64,000 bases of DNA from Nitzschia sp. DOCU1 (lineage: Eukaryota > Bacillariophyta > Bacillariophyceae > Bacillariales > Bacillariaceae): NCBI GenBank assembly GCA_951394045.1, contig OX595986.1, positions 4,865,534 through 4,929,533 of the forward strand, given 5' to 3'. The notes below the pieces were generated by a model. The model searched no databases. It was not told where the DNA came from and saw only the letters and a list, made by a program, of their open reading frames with translations. Shown one piece after another: positions 19,326-29,700 of this stretch (position 1 is the first letter of the stretch; each line of letters opens with the position of its first letter). The translations under genes were made by a program, and so were the position numbers.

Positions 19326-20912
19326 TCAGAGACAGTCGCCACCGTCATAGTCACATGCAGCTGTATTATAAATTCCACCATCACATTCTCCATCCCCGAT
19401 CCAAAATGGATATTCCACAGTACAGTTGGGATACGTCTCAAAGAACTCGACACAGTCACCGCCCTCAAAGCCACACTCCTTCGTCATATAAGGCCCACCA
19501 TCACATACTCCATCCCCAATCCAAGAGATAACTGTAATAGCACATTCGGGATGCGTCTCCATGAACACGAGACAGTCACCGCCGTCAAAGCCGCAGTCTT
19601 CCTTCATGTATGGCCCACCATTACATATTCCATCGCCAAGCCAAGAAGGAGTGTCCACAGTACAGTTGGGATACGTCATGATGAAAAGACAGTCGCCACC
19701 GTCAAAGCCGCACTCTTCCGTCATATATTTTCCATAATTACATCTTCCGTCGCCAATCCAAGAAGGAGTGTCCACAGTACAGTTGGGATACGTTGCGAGC
19801 ACAAGACAGTCGCCACCGTCAACGCCACACTGCTCCGTCATGTACGGCCCCCAATCACATCCTCCATCCCCAATCCAAAATGGAAATTCCACAGTACAGT
19901 TGGGATACGTCTCAATGAAGGCGAGACAGTCCCCGCCATCAAAGCCGCAGTCCTCCGTCATATAAGGGCCCCCATCACATTTTCCATCCCCAATCCAAGA
20001 AGGATTGTCCACAGTACAGTTGGGATACGTCTCAATGACCTCGAGGCAGTCACCGCCGTCAAAGCCGCAGTCCTCCGTCATATAAGGCCCCCAATCACAT
20101 TTTCCATTTCCAATCCAAGAAGGATTGTCCACAGTACAGTTGGGATACGTCTCAATGACCTCGAGGCAGTCACCGCCATCATAGCCGCACTCCTCCGCCA
20201 TATAAGGCCCCCCATCACATTTTCCATTTCCAATCCAAGCAGGATTATCCACAGTACAGTTGAGATGCTCGTCGAAGGAGTCAGACCCCGCGGCGGTGGG
20301 GGAAGGAGTCTTTGGCCCGTCGTTATCATCGCCTGGAAGCGTCAATGGCAAAGTTATACCCACCGCAATTCCAACTACCACCACAGCAACAATCAGCCAA
20401 TATAAAGACCGCCAAGTCTGGAGTTTGGAGGACTCGTCAAGGTTGTTATCGCCAACAACAGGTTGGGTGCACTCTGCGTTTTCGAGTTCTTCTGTCGTAG
20501 GATCGAGTGGAACAGGGGGGTTTGTATCCATACTGGGTTGACTTGACCTCAACAACTCCCCTGTAATCTTGATTCGTCGGGCTCGAGCCGTTCCATGGCG
20601 TACTGCAAAAGCCCCGACATGGAACTCGTTTTTTCCTTCCTGATTGTGGGCATGGCTATAATTCGCCGCTTCGCCCGTTTGCACCGAGGCGTCCGACCCA
20701 AATTTCGTAGCGCCGCGTCCTTTGGTTGTCTTCTTTCTTCCTTTCTCGGCACTCGACGAATTGTCCGTATCTTGTTCATTCGTAGACGGGGGGCATGTTT
20801 TGACTGGCTTTACATCGCCTGGACGATCAGGCGGCGGCAAGGGAGCCGTTTGTTCTTGCTCATCATCGTCGTCATTTCTTGCAGATTTTGGCTTTCCCCC
20901 GTCGCTTACCAT
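19326..20912 (-). CDS. Type II membrane protein with eight LNR (Notch-like) repeats
   Basis: 528 residues from the ATG at 20912; the frame is open for 19 more codons but without an ATG. The cytosolic N-terminal ~190 residues are charged and Pro/Ser/Thr-rich. One membrane segment (LYWLIVAVVVVGIAVGITL) follows. The outside part is eight ~39-residue units of the form NCTV..PSWIGDGKCDGGPY then DCGFDGGDCL. These match LNR calcium-binding modules in GxCDGG and DGGDC, but each has four cysteines instead of six, so one disulfide of the classic module is missing. A role in surface recognition or calcium-dependent adhesion is an inference. Tandem partner at 21639-23342. Confidence 0.88.
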   Translation of the reverse strand: MVSDGGKPKSARNDDDDEQEQTAPLPPPDRPGDVKPVKTCPPSTNEQDTDNSSSAEKGRKKTTKGRGATKFGSDASVQTGEAANYSHAHNQEGKNEFHVGAFAVRHGTARARRIKITGELLRSSQPSMDTNPPVPLDPTTEELENAECTQPVVGDNNLDESSKLQTWRSLYWLIVAVVVVGIAVGITLPLTLPGDDNDGPKTPSPTAAGSDSFDEHLNCTVDNPAWIGNGKCDGGPYMAEECGYDGGDCLEVIETYPNCTVDNPSWIGNGKCDWGPYMTEDCGFDGGDCLEVIETYPNCTVDNPSWIGDGKCDGGPYMTEDCGFDGGDCLAFIETYPNCTVEFPFWIGDGGCDWGPYMTEQCGVDGGDCLVLATYPNCTVDTPSWIGDGRCNYGKYMTEECGFDGGDCLFIMTYPNCTVDTPSWLGDGICNGGPYMKEDCGFDGGDCLVFMETHPECAITVISWIGDGVCDGGPYMTKECGFEGGDCVEFFETYPNCTVEYPFWIGDGECDGGIYNTAACDYDGGDCL

Positions 20913-21638
20913 TCGTCGTCTGCTTTTCTTTGGTGCATGGAACAGTTTTGTATGCTTTGTGGGCAACAATTATCTTTTTCCGGTGCCTAGTTTGATGCTG
21001 CGAGTGCAACAGTCACGCGATGTACATCTCGAACCGGATTCGGTCTTTTTTAGAGTAGCAGTTACGTAAAGACGCTAGCTAATGAATAGTGCCGGTGGTT
21101 TTGATCTCTTCGAAATCGACGACGCGATCCTGAGGTCCGACTGCAACGATTACTTGAATGGAGAGTGGCGTTCTTTAGAATGCATACCTGGTACTGTCTG
21201 TAGTACGAGACCATATTCTAGCCCATTATCTTCTTTCGCATCGTGTTATCCGCATATTAGGTCAGATTCTCTGGTTACGTGCATGCTGCACAACTATGGT
21301 TGACTTTATAGTCCTAGCGTACCTACCGTGTCATGTCCGGAAGGATATCTCCATGCCGAAAACTCTGCATATATTCCGGGCCTGACGACACGACCGGCCG
21401 CGTCGTTACATCTCATGGACTCTCGCCGTTTCCTAGCTAGCGGGTAACTCCACGGAATAATGAAATAGATGCTCATTCCTGAGCTCACAATACAATTTAC
21501 TCTCAGCCTAATGCGGCTTTACCCTACGACAGATAGTCAGGCTCACTGCCCGACTATTTGTACAATCACACGCTAAGACAAATTCTAGACGCTGAGTGAA
21601 TGATGGATTCATGGCCTACTAGCGCGAGATCGATTTCA

Positions 21639-23342
21639 TCAGAGACAGTCGCCACCGTCATAGTCACATGCAGCTGTATTATAAATTCCACCATCACATT
21701 CTCCATCCCCGATCCAAAATGGATATTCCACAGTACAGTTGGGATACGTCTCAAAGAACTCGACACAGTCACCGCCCTCAAAGCCACACTCCTTCGTCAT
21801 ATAAGGCCCACCATCACATACTCCATCCCCAATCCAAGAGATAACTGTAATAGCACATTCGGGATGCGTCTCAATGAACACGAGACAGTCACCGCCGTCA
21901 AAGCCGCAGTCTTCCTGCATGTATGGCCCACCATTACATATTCCATCGCCAATCCAAGAAGGAGTGTCCACAGTACAGTTGGGATACGTCATGATGAAAA
22001 GACAGTCGCCACCGTCAAAGCCGCACTCTTCCGTCATATATTTTCCATAATTACATCTTCCGTCGCCAATATAAGATGGAAATTCCACAATACAGTTGGG
22101 ATACTTTGCGAGCACAAGACAGTCACCACCGTCAAAGCCACACTGCTCCGTCATGTACGGCCAATCATCACATCCTCCATCCCCAATCCAAAATGGAAAT
22201 TCCACAGTGCAGTTGGGATACGTCTCAATGAAGTCGAGACAGTCCCCGCCATCAAAGCCGCAGTCCTCCGTCATATAAGGCCCCCCATCACATTTTCCAT
22301 CCCCAATCCAAGAAGGATTGTCCACAGTACAGTTGGGATACGTCTCAATGAAGTCGAGACAGTCCCCGCCATCAAAGCCGCAGTCCTCCGTCATATAAGG
22401 GCCCCCATCACATTTTCCATCCCCAATCCAAGAAGGATTGTCCACAGTACAGTTGGGATACGTCTCAATGACCTCGAGGCAGTCACCGCCGTCAAAGCCG
22501 CAGTCCTCCGTCATATAAGGCCCCCAATCACATTTTCCATTTCCAATCCAAGCAGGATTGTCCACAGTACAGTTGGGATACGTCTCAATGACCTCGAGGC
22601 AGTCACCGCCATCATAGCCGCACTCCTCCGCCATATAAGGCCCCCCATCACATTTTCCATTTCCGATCCAAGAAGGATTGTCCACGGTGCAGTTGAGATA
22701 CTCGTCGAAGGAGTCAGACCCCGCGGCGGTCGGGGAAGGAGTCTTTGGCCTGTCTTCATCATCGTGTCGAAGTGTCAATGGTAAAGTTATACCCACAGTC
22801 ATTCCAACTACCACCACAGCAACAATCAGCCAATAAAAAGACCGCCAGGTCTGGATTTTGGAGGACTCGTCAAGGTTGTTATCACCAACAACAGGTTGGG
22901 TGCATTCTGCGTTTTCGAGTTCTTCTGTCGTAGAATCGACTGGAACGGGGGGATTTACATCCATACTGGGTTGACTTGACCTCAACACCTCCCCTGTAAT
23001 CTTCATTCGTCGGGCTCGAGCCGTTCCATGGCGTACTGCAAAAGCCCCGACATGGAACTCGTTGTTCCCGTCTTGATTGTGGGCATGGCTATAGTTCGCC
23101 GTTTCGCCCGTTTGCACCGAGGCGTCCGACCCAAATTTCGTAGCGCCGCGTCCTCTGGTTGTCTTCTTTCCTGTCTCGACACTGGACGAATTGTCCGTAT
23201 CATGTTCAGTCGGAGGAGGGGGGCATGTTTTGACTGGCTTTACATCGCCTGGACGATCAGGCGGCGGCAAGGGAGCCGTTTGTTCTTGCTCATCATCGTC
23301 GTCATTTCTTGCAGATTTTGGCTTTCCCCCGTCGCTTACCAT
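21639..23342 (-). CDS. Type II membrane protein with nine LNR repeats (tandem paralogue)
   Basis: 567 residues from the ATG at 23342, exactly 39 residues longer than the product of 19326-20912. The difference is one additional LNR unit in the middle of the array. The cytosolic tail and membrane segment are nearly the same in both. Units vary: one has YIGDGRCNYG in place of WIGDG, and another GGCDDWPY, so changes cluster in the central modules. The gene lies within the second copy of the tandem duplication and has its own copy of the promoter region. Confidence 0.88.
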   Translation of the reverse strand: MVSDGGKPKSARNDDDDEQEQTAPLPPPDRPGDVKPVKTCPPPPTEHDTDNSSSVETGKKTTRGRGATKFGSDASVQTGETANYSHAHNQDGNNEFHVGAFAVRHGTARARRMKITGEVLRSSQPSMDVNPPVPVDSTTEELENAECTQPVVGDNNLDESSKIQTWRSFYWLIVAVVVVGMTVGITLPLTLRHDDEDRPKTPSPTAAGSDSFDEYLNCTVDNPSWIGNGKCDGGPYMAEECGYDGGDCLEVIETYPNCTVDNPAWIGNGKCDWGPYMTEDCGFDGGDCLEVIETYPNCTVDNPSWIGDGKCDGGPYMTEDCGFDGGDCLDFIETYPNCTVDNPSWIGDGKCDGGPYMTEDCGFDGGDCLDFIETYPNCTVEFPFWIGDGGCDDWPYMTEQCGFDGGDCLVLAKYPNCIVEFPSYIGDGRCNYGKYMTEECGFDGGDCLFIMTYPNCTVDTPSWIGDGICNGGPYMQEDCGFDGGDCLVFIETHPECAITVISWIGDGVCDGGPYMTKECGFEGGDCVEFFETYPNCTVEYPFWIGDGECDGGIYNTAACDYDGGDCL

Positions 23343-24028
23343 TCGTCGTCTGCTTTTCTTTGGTGCATGGAACAATTTTGTATGCTTTGTGGGCGACAAT
23401 TATCTTTTTCCGGTGCCTAGTTTGATGCTGCGAGTGCAACAGTCACGTGATGTACATCTCGAACCGGATTCGGTCTTTTGATCTCTTCGAAATCGACGAC
23501 GCGATCCTGAGGTCCGACTGCAACGATTACTTGAATGGAGAGTGGCGTTCTTTAGAATGCATACCTGGTACTGTCTGTAGTACGAGACCATATTCTAGCC
23601 CATTATCTTCTTTCGCATCGTGTTATCCGCGTATTAGGTCAGATTCTCTGGTTACGTGCATGCTGCACAACTATGGTTGAGTAGCATAGCTTCTACTACT
23701 CGAACTACTAGCGGCATTGATGATAGGGGGTGTCGCGATGACGTAGTTTGATGTGTGGCAACAAACATTATGTCGTTGCGAACGTATGTACATAACTACC
23801 CCAGTAAAGAAGGTTCGCATCCAAAAACTTCAAAAGGCGCGGATGTGGCGGATGACCATGGTGCATCCTCCACATCCAAATGGAAGAGTTGCGGGAACAA
23901 GTTGGCTGCCCATTATGCTTGCCTGCCACCCACCTGGTCATTCCCCATGAATGAAAAGGAAACCGAATCCGGAAACGATGAAACAAAGAAGTATCAGAGC
24001 ACATCATCCATGAGACCCGAAGACGACG

Positions 24029-25609
24029 ATGACCATGTCGTCTCATCTGCAACGATCGGCTCGCACGTACAATGCTGGGGTTGACCGTAAAGCTGATGCT
24101 GACCCTCATTCACATTTCTCATCCGCGATGGCCACTACTGGTCACAAACATAGACGGGGGGCTTGTTGTCGGCTCGAAGTGTTAACTCTAGCGGGGCTAT
24201 GGGTTCTAGTGGCGGTGATTCCTTCGTATTATTTGAGCCTGACGCTCCAGCAGACCAGTGACAAACCTACACTTCGAGATCCAGATTTTGCAGCAACTGT
24301 TCGACAGCAACAGCAGCCAGCGCGTGCCTCCAAGAACTGGACTGGTACGGTCAAGAATGCCCCGATTCACTACCATTTACATCCCGATGATCAAGATGGA
24401 TTCAGTGCGTGTTTGTTGATTTCCGAAGACAATCACTATCTAGTGGAATGGCTAGCCTATCATTATTGGTTCTTGCCACTTCGACGTTTGATTGTGGCGG
24501 TCGATCCTGCTTCCCGAACCTCTCCGGACGAAATTTTACATCGCTATCGTCACTTGATCGACATTACCATGTGGAACGACACTGACGTCTTTGGACCACA
24601 AACCAAGAATGGAACGCACGATGTGACAGTCACAACTGCTATCAAAGAACATTTTAGTTTTCGGGCGCTGGATCAAGTCGTCAAGATTCCAGTCGAAAAC
24701 AGACTGTTGCGGCATCGATATCGACAGTCACTAGTCTTTTCCAAGTGCTTGGCACAATTCCGCAATGAACATCGGACTTGGGTGGCCCTACTGGATACAG
24801 ATGAGTACATTACTGTCCATAATGGTGCCAGTGATGAATATCGGATTAGGCAGGTCTGGCCAACTCTGTATCGCATGCTAGAGTCTCCTGAGAATTCCAA
24901 CCCCATGTTAAATCTGCAAGAAACCTCCTGCATCAATGTGCGGCGAGATCAAATGAGTACCAATGTCACAGTTTCGTCAGAGCTACCACCCGTACCAAAG
25001 TCTCGATCGAATGATTCCAAATTGGATTGGATGTGGAAAACTTCAAACTACAACACACTACAATTCCGTCATCGAGCGCACTACTATCAAATCTATGGAC
25101 CGCCATCCAGTGCAGGCGTCGTCAATATGACTAGTAGCATTGTACAACAAGAGGACGGTGTTGGTGAAGACGAAGACTTGGACGTTCCGCAACAAGAGAC
25201 CCCAACTAAAAAGAAGAAGGGGGCCACCAAACGCCGATCGTTAGCAGGAAAGTGCATTGTTCATGCTAATCGGATCGCCCATGATCTTCGGCTTCGTTAT
25301 GATCGTGTCGGTCCTCATCGTCCTACCACAGACTGTCCGCCTGGCAAGACGCGTCTTCCACCCTACAAGGCCCCACTAATTATTCATCATTATCCAGGTA
25401 CATGGGAGCAATTTTCCTTTCGTCAATCCTCCGATCCCAGACATGGTGTTCGCGATCGAGCGCGCTATGATGAATATTCTCGCCTGAAACATGCACAATA
25501 TACCGAAGATTTATCACCCGAATGGGTATCCAAGTTTGTGGACGTCGTAGGAGTCGAGTTGGCACAAGAGTTGCTCAAGGGAATTGGAACAGTCGAACGT
25601 CGGGCTTGA
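24029..25609 (+). CDS. GT92-like (DUF23) glycosyltransferase
   Basis: Up to 526 residues from ATG 24029; a later ATG at 24128 (MATTGHKHRRG) gives a more usual short cytosolic tail before the anchor LAGLWVLVAVIPSYYLSL. The catalytic part has ISEDNHYLVEWLAYHYW, the EDnxYLxEWixyH hallmark of GT92, then RLIVAVDPASRTSP. The metal-binding motif is WVALLDTDEYI (DTD). Near the end LIIHHYPGTWEQFSFRQS resembles the conserved C-terminal block. Family members in animals and plants add galactose to glycans; the substrate here is unknown. An acidic/Lys-rich insert (about residues 375-405) looks like a disordered loop. Confidence 0.85.
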   Translation: MTMSSHLQRSARTYNAGVDRKADADPHSHFSSAMATTGHKHRRGACCRLEVLTLAGLWVLVAVIPSYYLSLTLQQTSDKPTLRDPDFAATVRQQQQPARASKNWTGTVKNAPIHYHLHPDDQDGFSACLLISEDNHYLVEWLAYHYWFLPLRRLIVAVDPASRTSPDEILHRYRHLIDITMWNDTDVFGPQTKNGTHDVTVTTAIKEHFSFRALDQVVKIPVENRLLRHRYRQSLVFSKCLAQFRNEHRTWVALLDTDEYITVHNGASDEYRIRQVWPTLYRMLESPENSNPMLNLQETSCINVRRDQMSTNVTVSSELPPVPKSRSNDSKLDWMWKTSNYNTLQFRHRAHYYQIYGPPSSAGVVNMTSSIVQQEDGVGEDEDLDVPQQETPTKKKKGATKRRSLAGKCIVHANRIAHDLRLRYDRVGPHRPTTDCPPGKTRLPPYKAPLIIHHYPGTWEQFSFRQSSDPRHGVRDRARYDEYSRLKHAQYTEDLSPEWVSKFVDVVGVELAQELLKGIGTVERRA

Positions 25610-25715
25610 AGGAGACAAACGGGCTGCTTACCTTTACAACAGCAAGGTGACTATGCTTCTCTGATTCTCGTTTCATTAGTCGCTACAGCTATTTGTTCCG
25701 AGTGGGCCGTAACTG

Positions 25716-26186
25716 GTGGTGGCCGGGCCACACGGAATGTCTTTGGAAGCCGCGATTACTGCCATTGAACGTGTGAACACCATGGCTGACTTGCCTTCCG
25801 AGAAGCCAATGGCTACGGACCGGGATCGCCAGCCGCCGGCGAATTGGCCAGAGTCAGGACGTCTCAAGTTTGAAAACGTGTCACTGCGGTATCGAGGAGG
25901 TTTACCACTGACTCTGAATGGTGTGTCTTTCGAAATTCCCGCGGGCAAGTCGTGTGGTGTGGTTGGTAGGACTGGGGCAGGCAAAAGCAGCATCACGGTC
26001 GCACTCTTTTCGTTTGGTGGAAATTGAAGCCCGCCAAATCTTTTTGGACGGTGTCGACCTGGCGACTCTTGACCTGTCGGATGTCCAAGGACGTGGTATT
26101 TCCATTATCCCACACAAGATCCTTTCTTGGCTGGCGCCACCCTACGAGAGTGCTTGGATCCCTTCGTACTTTCAAACTTGGAGATA
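25716..26186 (+). pseudogene. ABCC (MRP-type) ABC-transporter nucleotide-binding domain relic
   Basis: The piece reads AAITAIERVNTMADLPSEKP, then LKFENVSLRYRGGLPLTLNGVSFEIPAGK and a Walker A, GRTGAGKSS. Near 26010 one extra base shifts the frame, and LVEIEARQIFLDGVDLATL continues in another frame. A second shift near 26113 breaks the Q-loop region IIPQDPF, after which LAGATLRECLDPF is readable only in a third frame. The signature motif and Walker B are absent. It is the start of a second nucleotide-binding domain of an MRP-type exporter and cannot make a working product. Confidence 0.85.
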
Positions 26187-26779
26187 AAACATCAGGTGTC
26201 CTAACACAGCGTCGGTCGATTCAGGAGCGGCAACGTTATCTGCAGCGGAAGCTGAAGACCCATGCAAATATCAAATTTAGCGAAGTCGACGTTAGTGAGT
26301 ATAAGGCACTGCAACCGAATCGCAAGTCAAGATTCGATTAGTACATTGTTCATGCGAGAGCCGCAATCATCTACTACTACGGTCTTGCAATTGGGCACCC
26401 AACTTTTATTCAAAAGGAGGCACGCTATACGACCTTCGCATCGGCCTTCTAATGATTATCGAATCCTTGGGCCTTTGCCCTGAGACTTCCCCCTAGGAAT
26501 ATGCTACGGAAAACTCCATTGAAACGCAACTAGGACAATCAATTTATCGATTATTTCCTACATAACTCGATAATCGTTAAGCGTACGATGGAAAAATATC
26601 CTATTTCTCTGATGGCGGCAAGTCTCCGGCTGCCTTCGTCTGTCTGTTTCTACGATTATTATTTTGTCCTGCAAGATCTTACAATGACGAGTCAAAAGTG
26701 CGCACGGAATCCTTAACTTCAACACCGGGGGACGTTCGAATCTGGAAACACAGAAACATTGGGATTTTTCTAAAATATA
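26187..26779. other. Intergenic between ABC relic and repeat array
   Basis: No gene is supported. A 57-bp stretch at 26506-26562 recurs at 33603-33659 in the same orientation with a few differences. The rest may be decayed ABC-gene sequence but cannot be aligned by eye. Confidence 0.4.
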
Positions 26780-29700
26780 GGCATACCCCCCCCCACGTAG
26801 CTCGCTCAAGTTTTATGAAGAAAAAAGGGGGAAAAAGAAGGAAAAGAATTCGAAACCAAATGACCGCCTCTAAACGAGCATAATTACTACCAAACAATGT
26901 ATTTTAACGACCAAATTAGCAAGGCAAAAAATGGCGTGCCAGCGTGCGCGCATTCATGCCATTTTGGCCTGCTGCCGTACAGTATGAGTGCGGATCTTTC
27001 GGCCACAAAACCACCATGACGGCGTCGACGATTGCAAGTGCTGTAGTAAGTATTTCTTACCCCCGTTTATTGCAATCGATCAACAACGTATCGAAGCCTA
27101 TTCGAGCCGCTTCTCTGGTTATTAAAGCTCGTTTTGGCGGAGAATGGTTCTAATTTCACGAGGCAAGGATTTGATGAAAATTCCTCGTCGACCGACGAGG
27201 TTGTTGACGCGGCTATAGCTCGTTAGAGGACGATTCAGAAGGAACAAACCAGGTAAGTTGTCGTTCGTGTCATTATAGAGACGTCTATTGTTTTGGATCT
27301 TTTGTAAAGCGCTCATTCATGACGCTAACGCCGCCTTTATTTTTATTGCATCTTTGTCTTCTGGGTCCTATTATCATCTTCGGATGCCATTACGACGCTG
27401 CCTTTGGTTTGCCGATCGATTTCAAAGACACTGGAGACGATGGAAAGGTGGTAGGACTCTACAATCAACCATCTTGGTGGTACCATTGTCGGCTCTTAGC
27501 GGGATGCTCTTGAATGCCTGCGACTGTGTTGTTAGACGATGGTCAATTTTCGAAAAAGAATGTTCTACAATCATTCTGGCGGGGTTTCTAGGGTGGTGGT
27601 AGTCTTCCACTATTCCTCTGTCGCGGGTACTGCAAGTGGTATGAATAGTACATCCCGCTTTTGATGTAGAACGACTCGTATTGGGGCAGTCAGAGAGCCT
27701 TGGCTGAGGGAACAACAAAAACGACTTTGAGAACCCAATAGCGGACAAATTATATTCAAAGAGCTATTATCTGTAGACCTCTAAACGTAGGAACATCTTG
27801 GAATAGGAATATCTAGACGAAGTGTGGTGTGATATGGATTTTGACCGTATCATACAGTGCACTTATCACACGACAATTGCTAATATTACGAGATTACTAA
27901 GTAGCCGAGATTGATTGCTACGAACCTATAAACCTGGCAGCGCCGGGCTATGGTAGTGAACTATATATCCTCAAAATCTCAGCACCGTAGTCATTCTATA
28001 GACAAATCTAGTTGCAAAATGCTCAACCCCCCTCTTTTGGGCTGTTTTGGAAGCTTTTCGCGCGATGTCTCGTGTTAAGAGTTTTTGGATTTGCGGGATT
28101 TTTTGTGGCTAAACGAGGCAGGTTTTGGCAATATATTTCGTGATTTCGCACTTCCGGTCCCTTTGTGTCAAGACCCTAACAGTTTATTCCAGAACCCTAA
28201 CAGTTTATTCCAATAAAAACGTGAAAAGAGGGCTCTTTTGGACGGAAACAGCGTAGTTCCTTCAGAACCCTATCAAGTGCTACCTACGTGGCCGACGGTT
28301 GGCCAAAATAGGCATACCCCCCCCCACGTAGCTAGCTCAAGTTTTATGAAGAAAAAAGGGGGAAAAAGAAGGAAAAGAATTCGAAACCAAATGACCGCCT
28401 CTAAACGAGCATAATTACTACCAAACAATGTATTTTAACGACCAAATTAGCAAGGCAAAAAATGGCGTGCCAGCGTGCGCGCATTCATGCCATTTTGGCC
28501 TGCTGCCGTACAGTATGAGTGCGGATCTTTCGGCCACAAAACCACCATGACGGCGTCGACGATTGCAAGTGCTGTAGTAAGTATTTCTTACCCCCGTTTA
28601 TTGCAATCGATCAACAACGTATCGAAGCCTATTCGAGCCGCTTCTCTGGTTATTAAAGCTCGTTTTGGCGGAGAATGGTTCTAATTTCACGAGGCAAGGA
28701 TTTGATGAAAATTCCTCGTCGACCGACGAGGTTGTTGACGCGGCTATAGCTCGTTAGAGGACGATTCAGAAGGAACAAACCAGGTAAGTTGTCGTTCGTG
28801 TCATTATAGAGACGTCTATTGTTTTGGATCTTTTGTAAAGCGCTCATTCATGACGCTAACGCCGCCTTTATTTTTATTGCATCTTTGTCTTCTGGGTCCT
28901 ATTATCATCTTCGGATGCCATTACGACGCTGCCTTTGGTTTGCCGATCGATTTCAAAGACACTGGAGACGATGGAAAGGTGGTAGGACTCTACAATCAAC
29001 CATCTTGGTGGTACCATTGTCGGCTCTTAGCGGGATGCTCTTGAATGCCTGCGACTGTGTTGTTAGACGATGGTCAATTTTCGAAAAAGAATGTTCTACA
29101 ATCATTCTGGCGGGGTTTCTAGGGTGGTGGTAGTCTTCCACTATTCCTCTGTCGCGGGTACTGCAAGTGGTATGAATAGTACATCCCGCTTTTGATGTAG
29201 AACGACTCGTATTGGGGCAGTCAGAGAGCCTTGGCTGAGGGAACAACAAAAACGACTTTGAGAACCCAATAGCGGACAAATTATATTCAAAGAGCTATTA
29301 TCTGTAGACCTCTAAACGTAGGAACATCTTGGAATAGGAATATCTAGACGAAGTGTGGTGTGATATGGATTTTGACCGTATCATACAGTGCACTTATCAC
29401 ACGACAATTGCTAATATTACGAGATTACTAAGTAGCCGAGATTGATTGCTACGAACCTATAAACCTGGCAGCGCCGGGCTATGGTAGTGAACTATATATC
29501 CTCAAAATCTCAGCACCGTAGTCATTCTATAGACAAATCTAGTTGCAAAATGCTCAACCCCCCTCTTTTGGGCTGTTTTGGAAGCTTTTCGCGCGATGTC
29601 TCGTGTTAAGAGTTTTTGGATTTGCGGGATTTTTTGTGGCTAAACGAGGCAGGTTTTGGCAATATATTTCGTGATTTCGCACTTCCGGTCCCTTTGTGTC

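Larger units (their letters stand above)
19013..23679. repeat. Tandem duplication carrying the two LNR genes
   Basis: The segment 19013-21300 is repeated as 21301 to about 23679, each starting TGACTTTATAGTCCTAGCG and ending near CACAACTATGGT. Each copy holds one complete LNR gene plus flanks. The second copy has an extra 117-bp LNR unit and a ~25-bp insertion near 21422. The first copy has an extra ~40-50 bp near 21050-21105. Confidence 0.9.
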
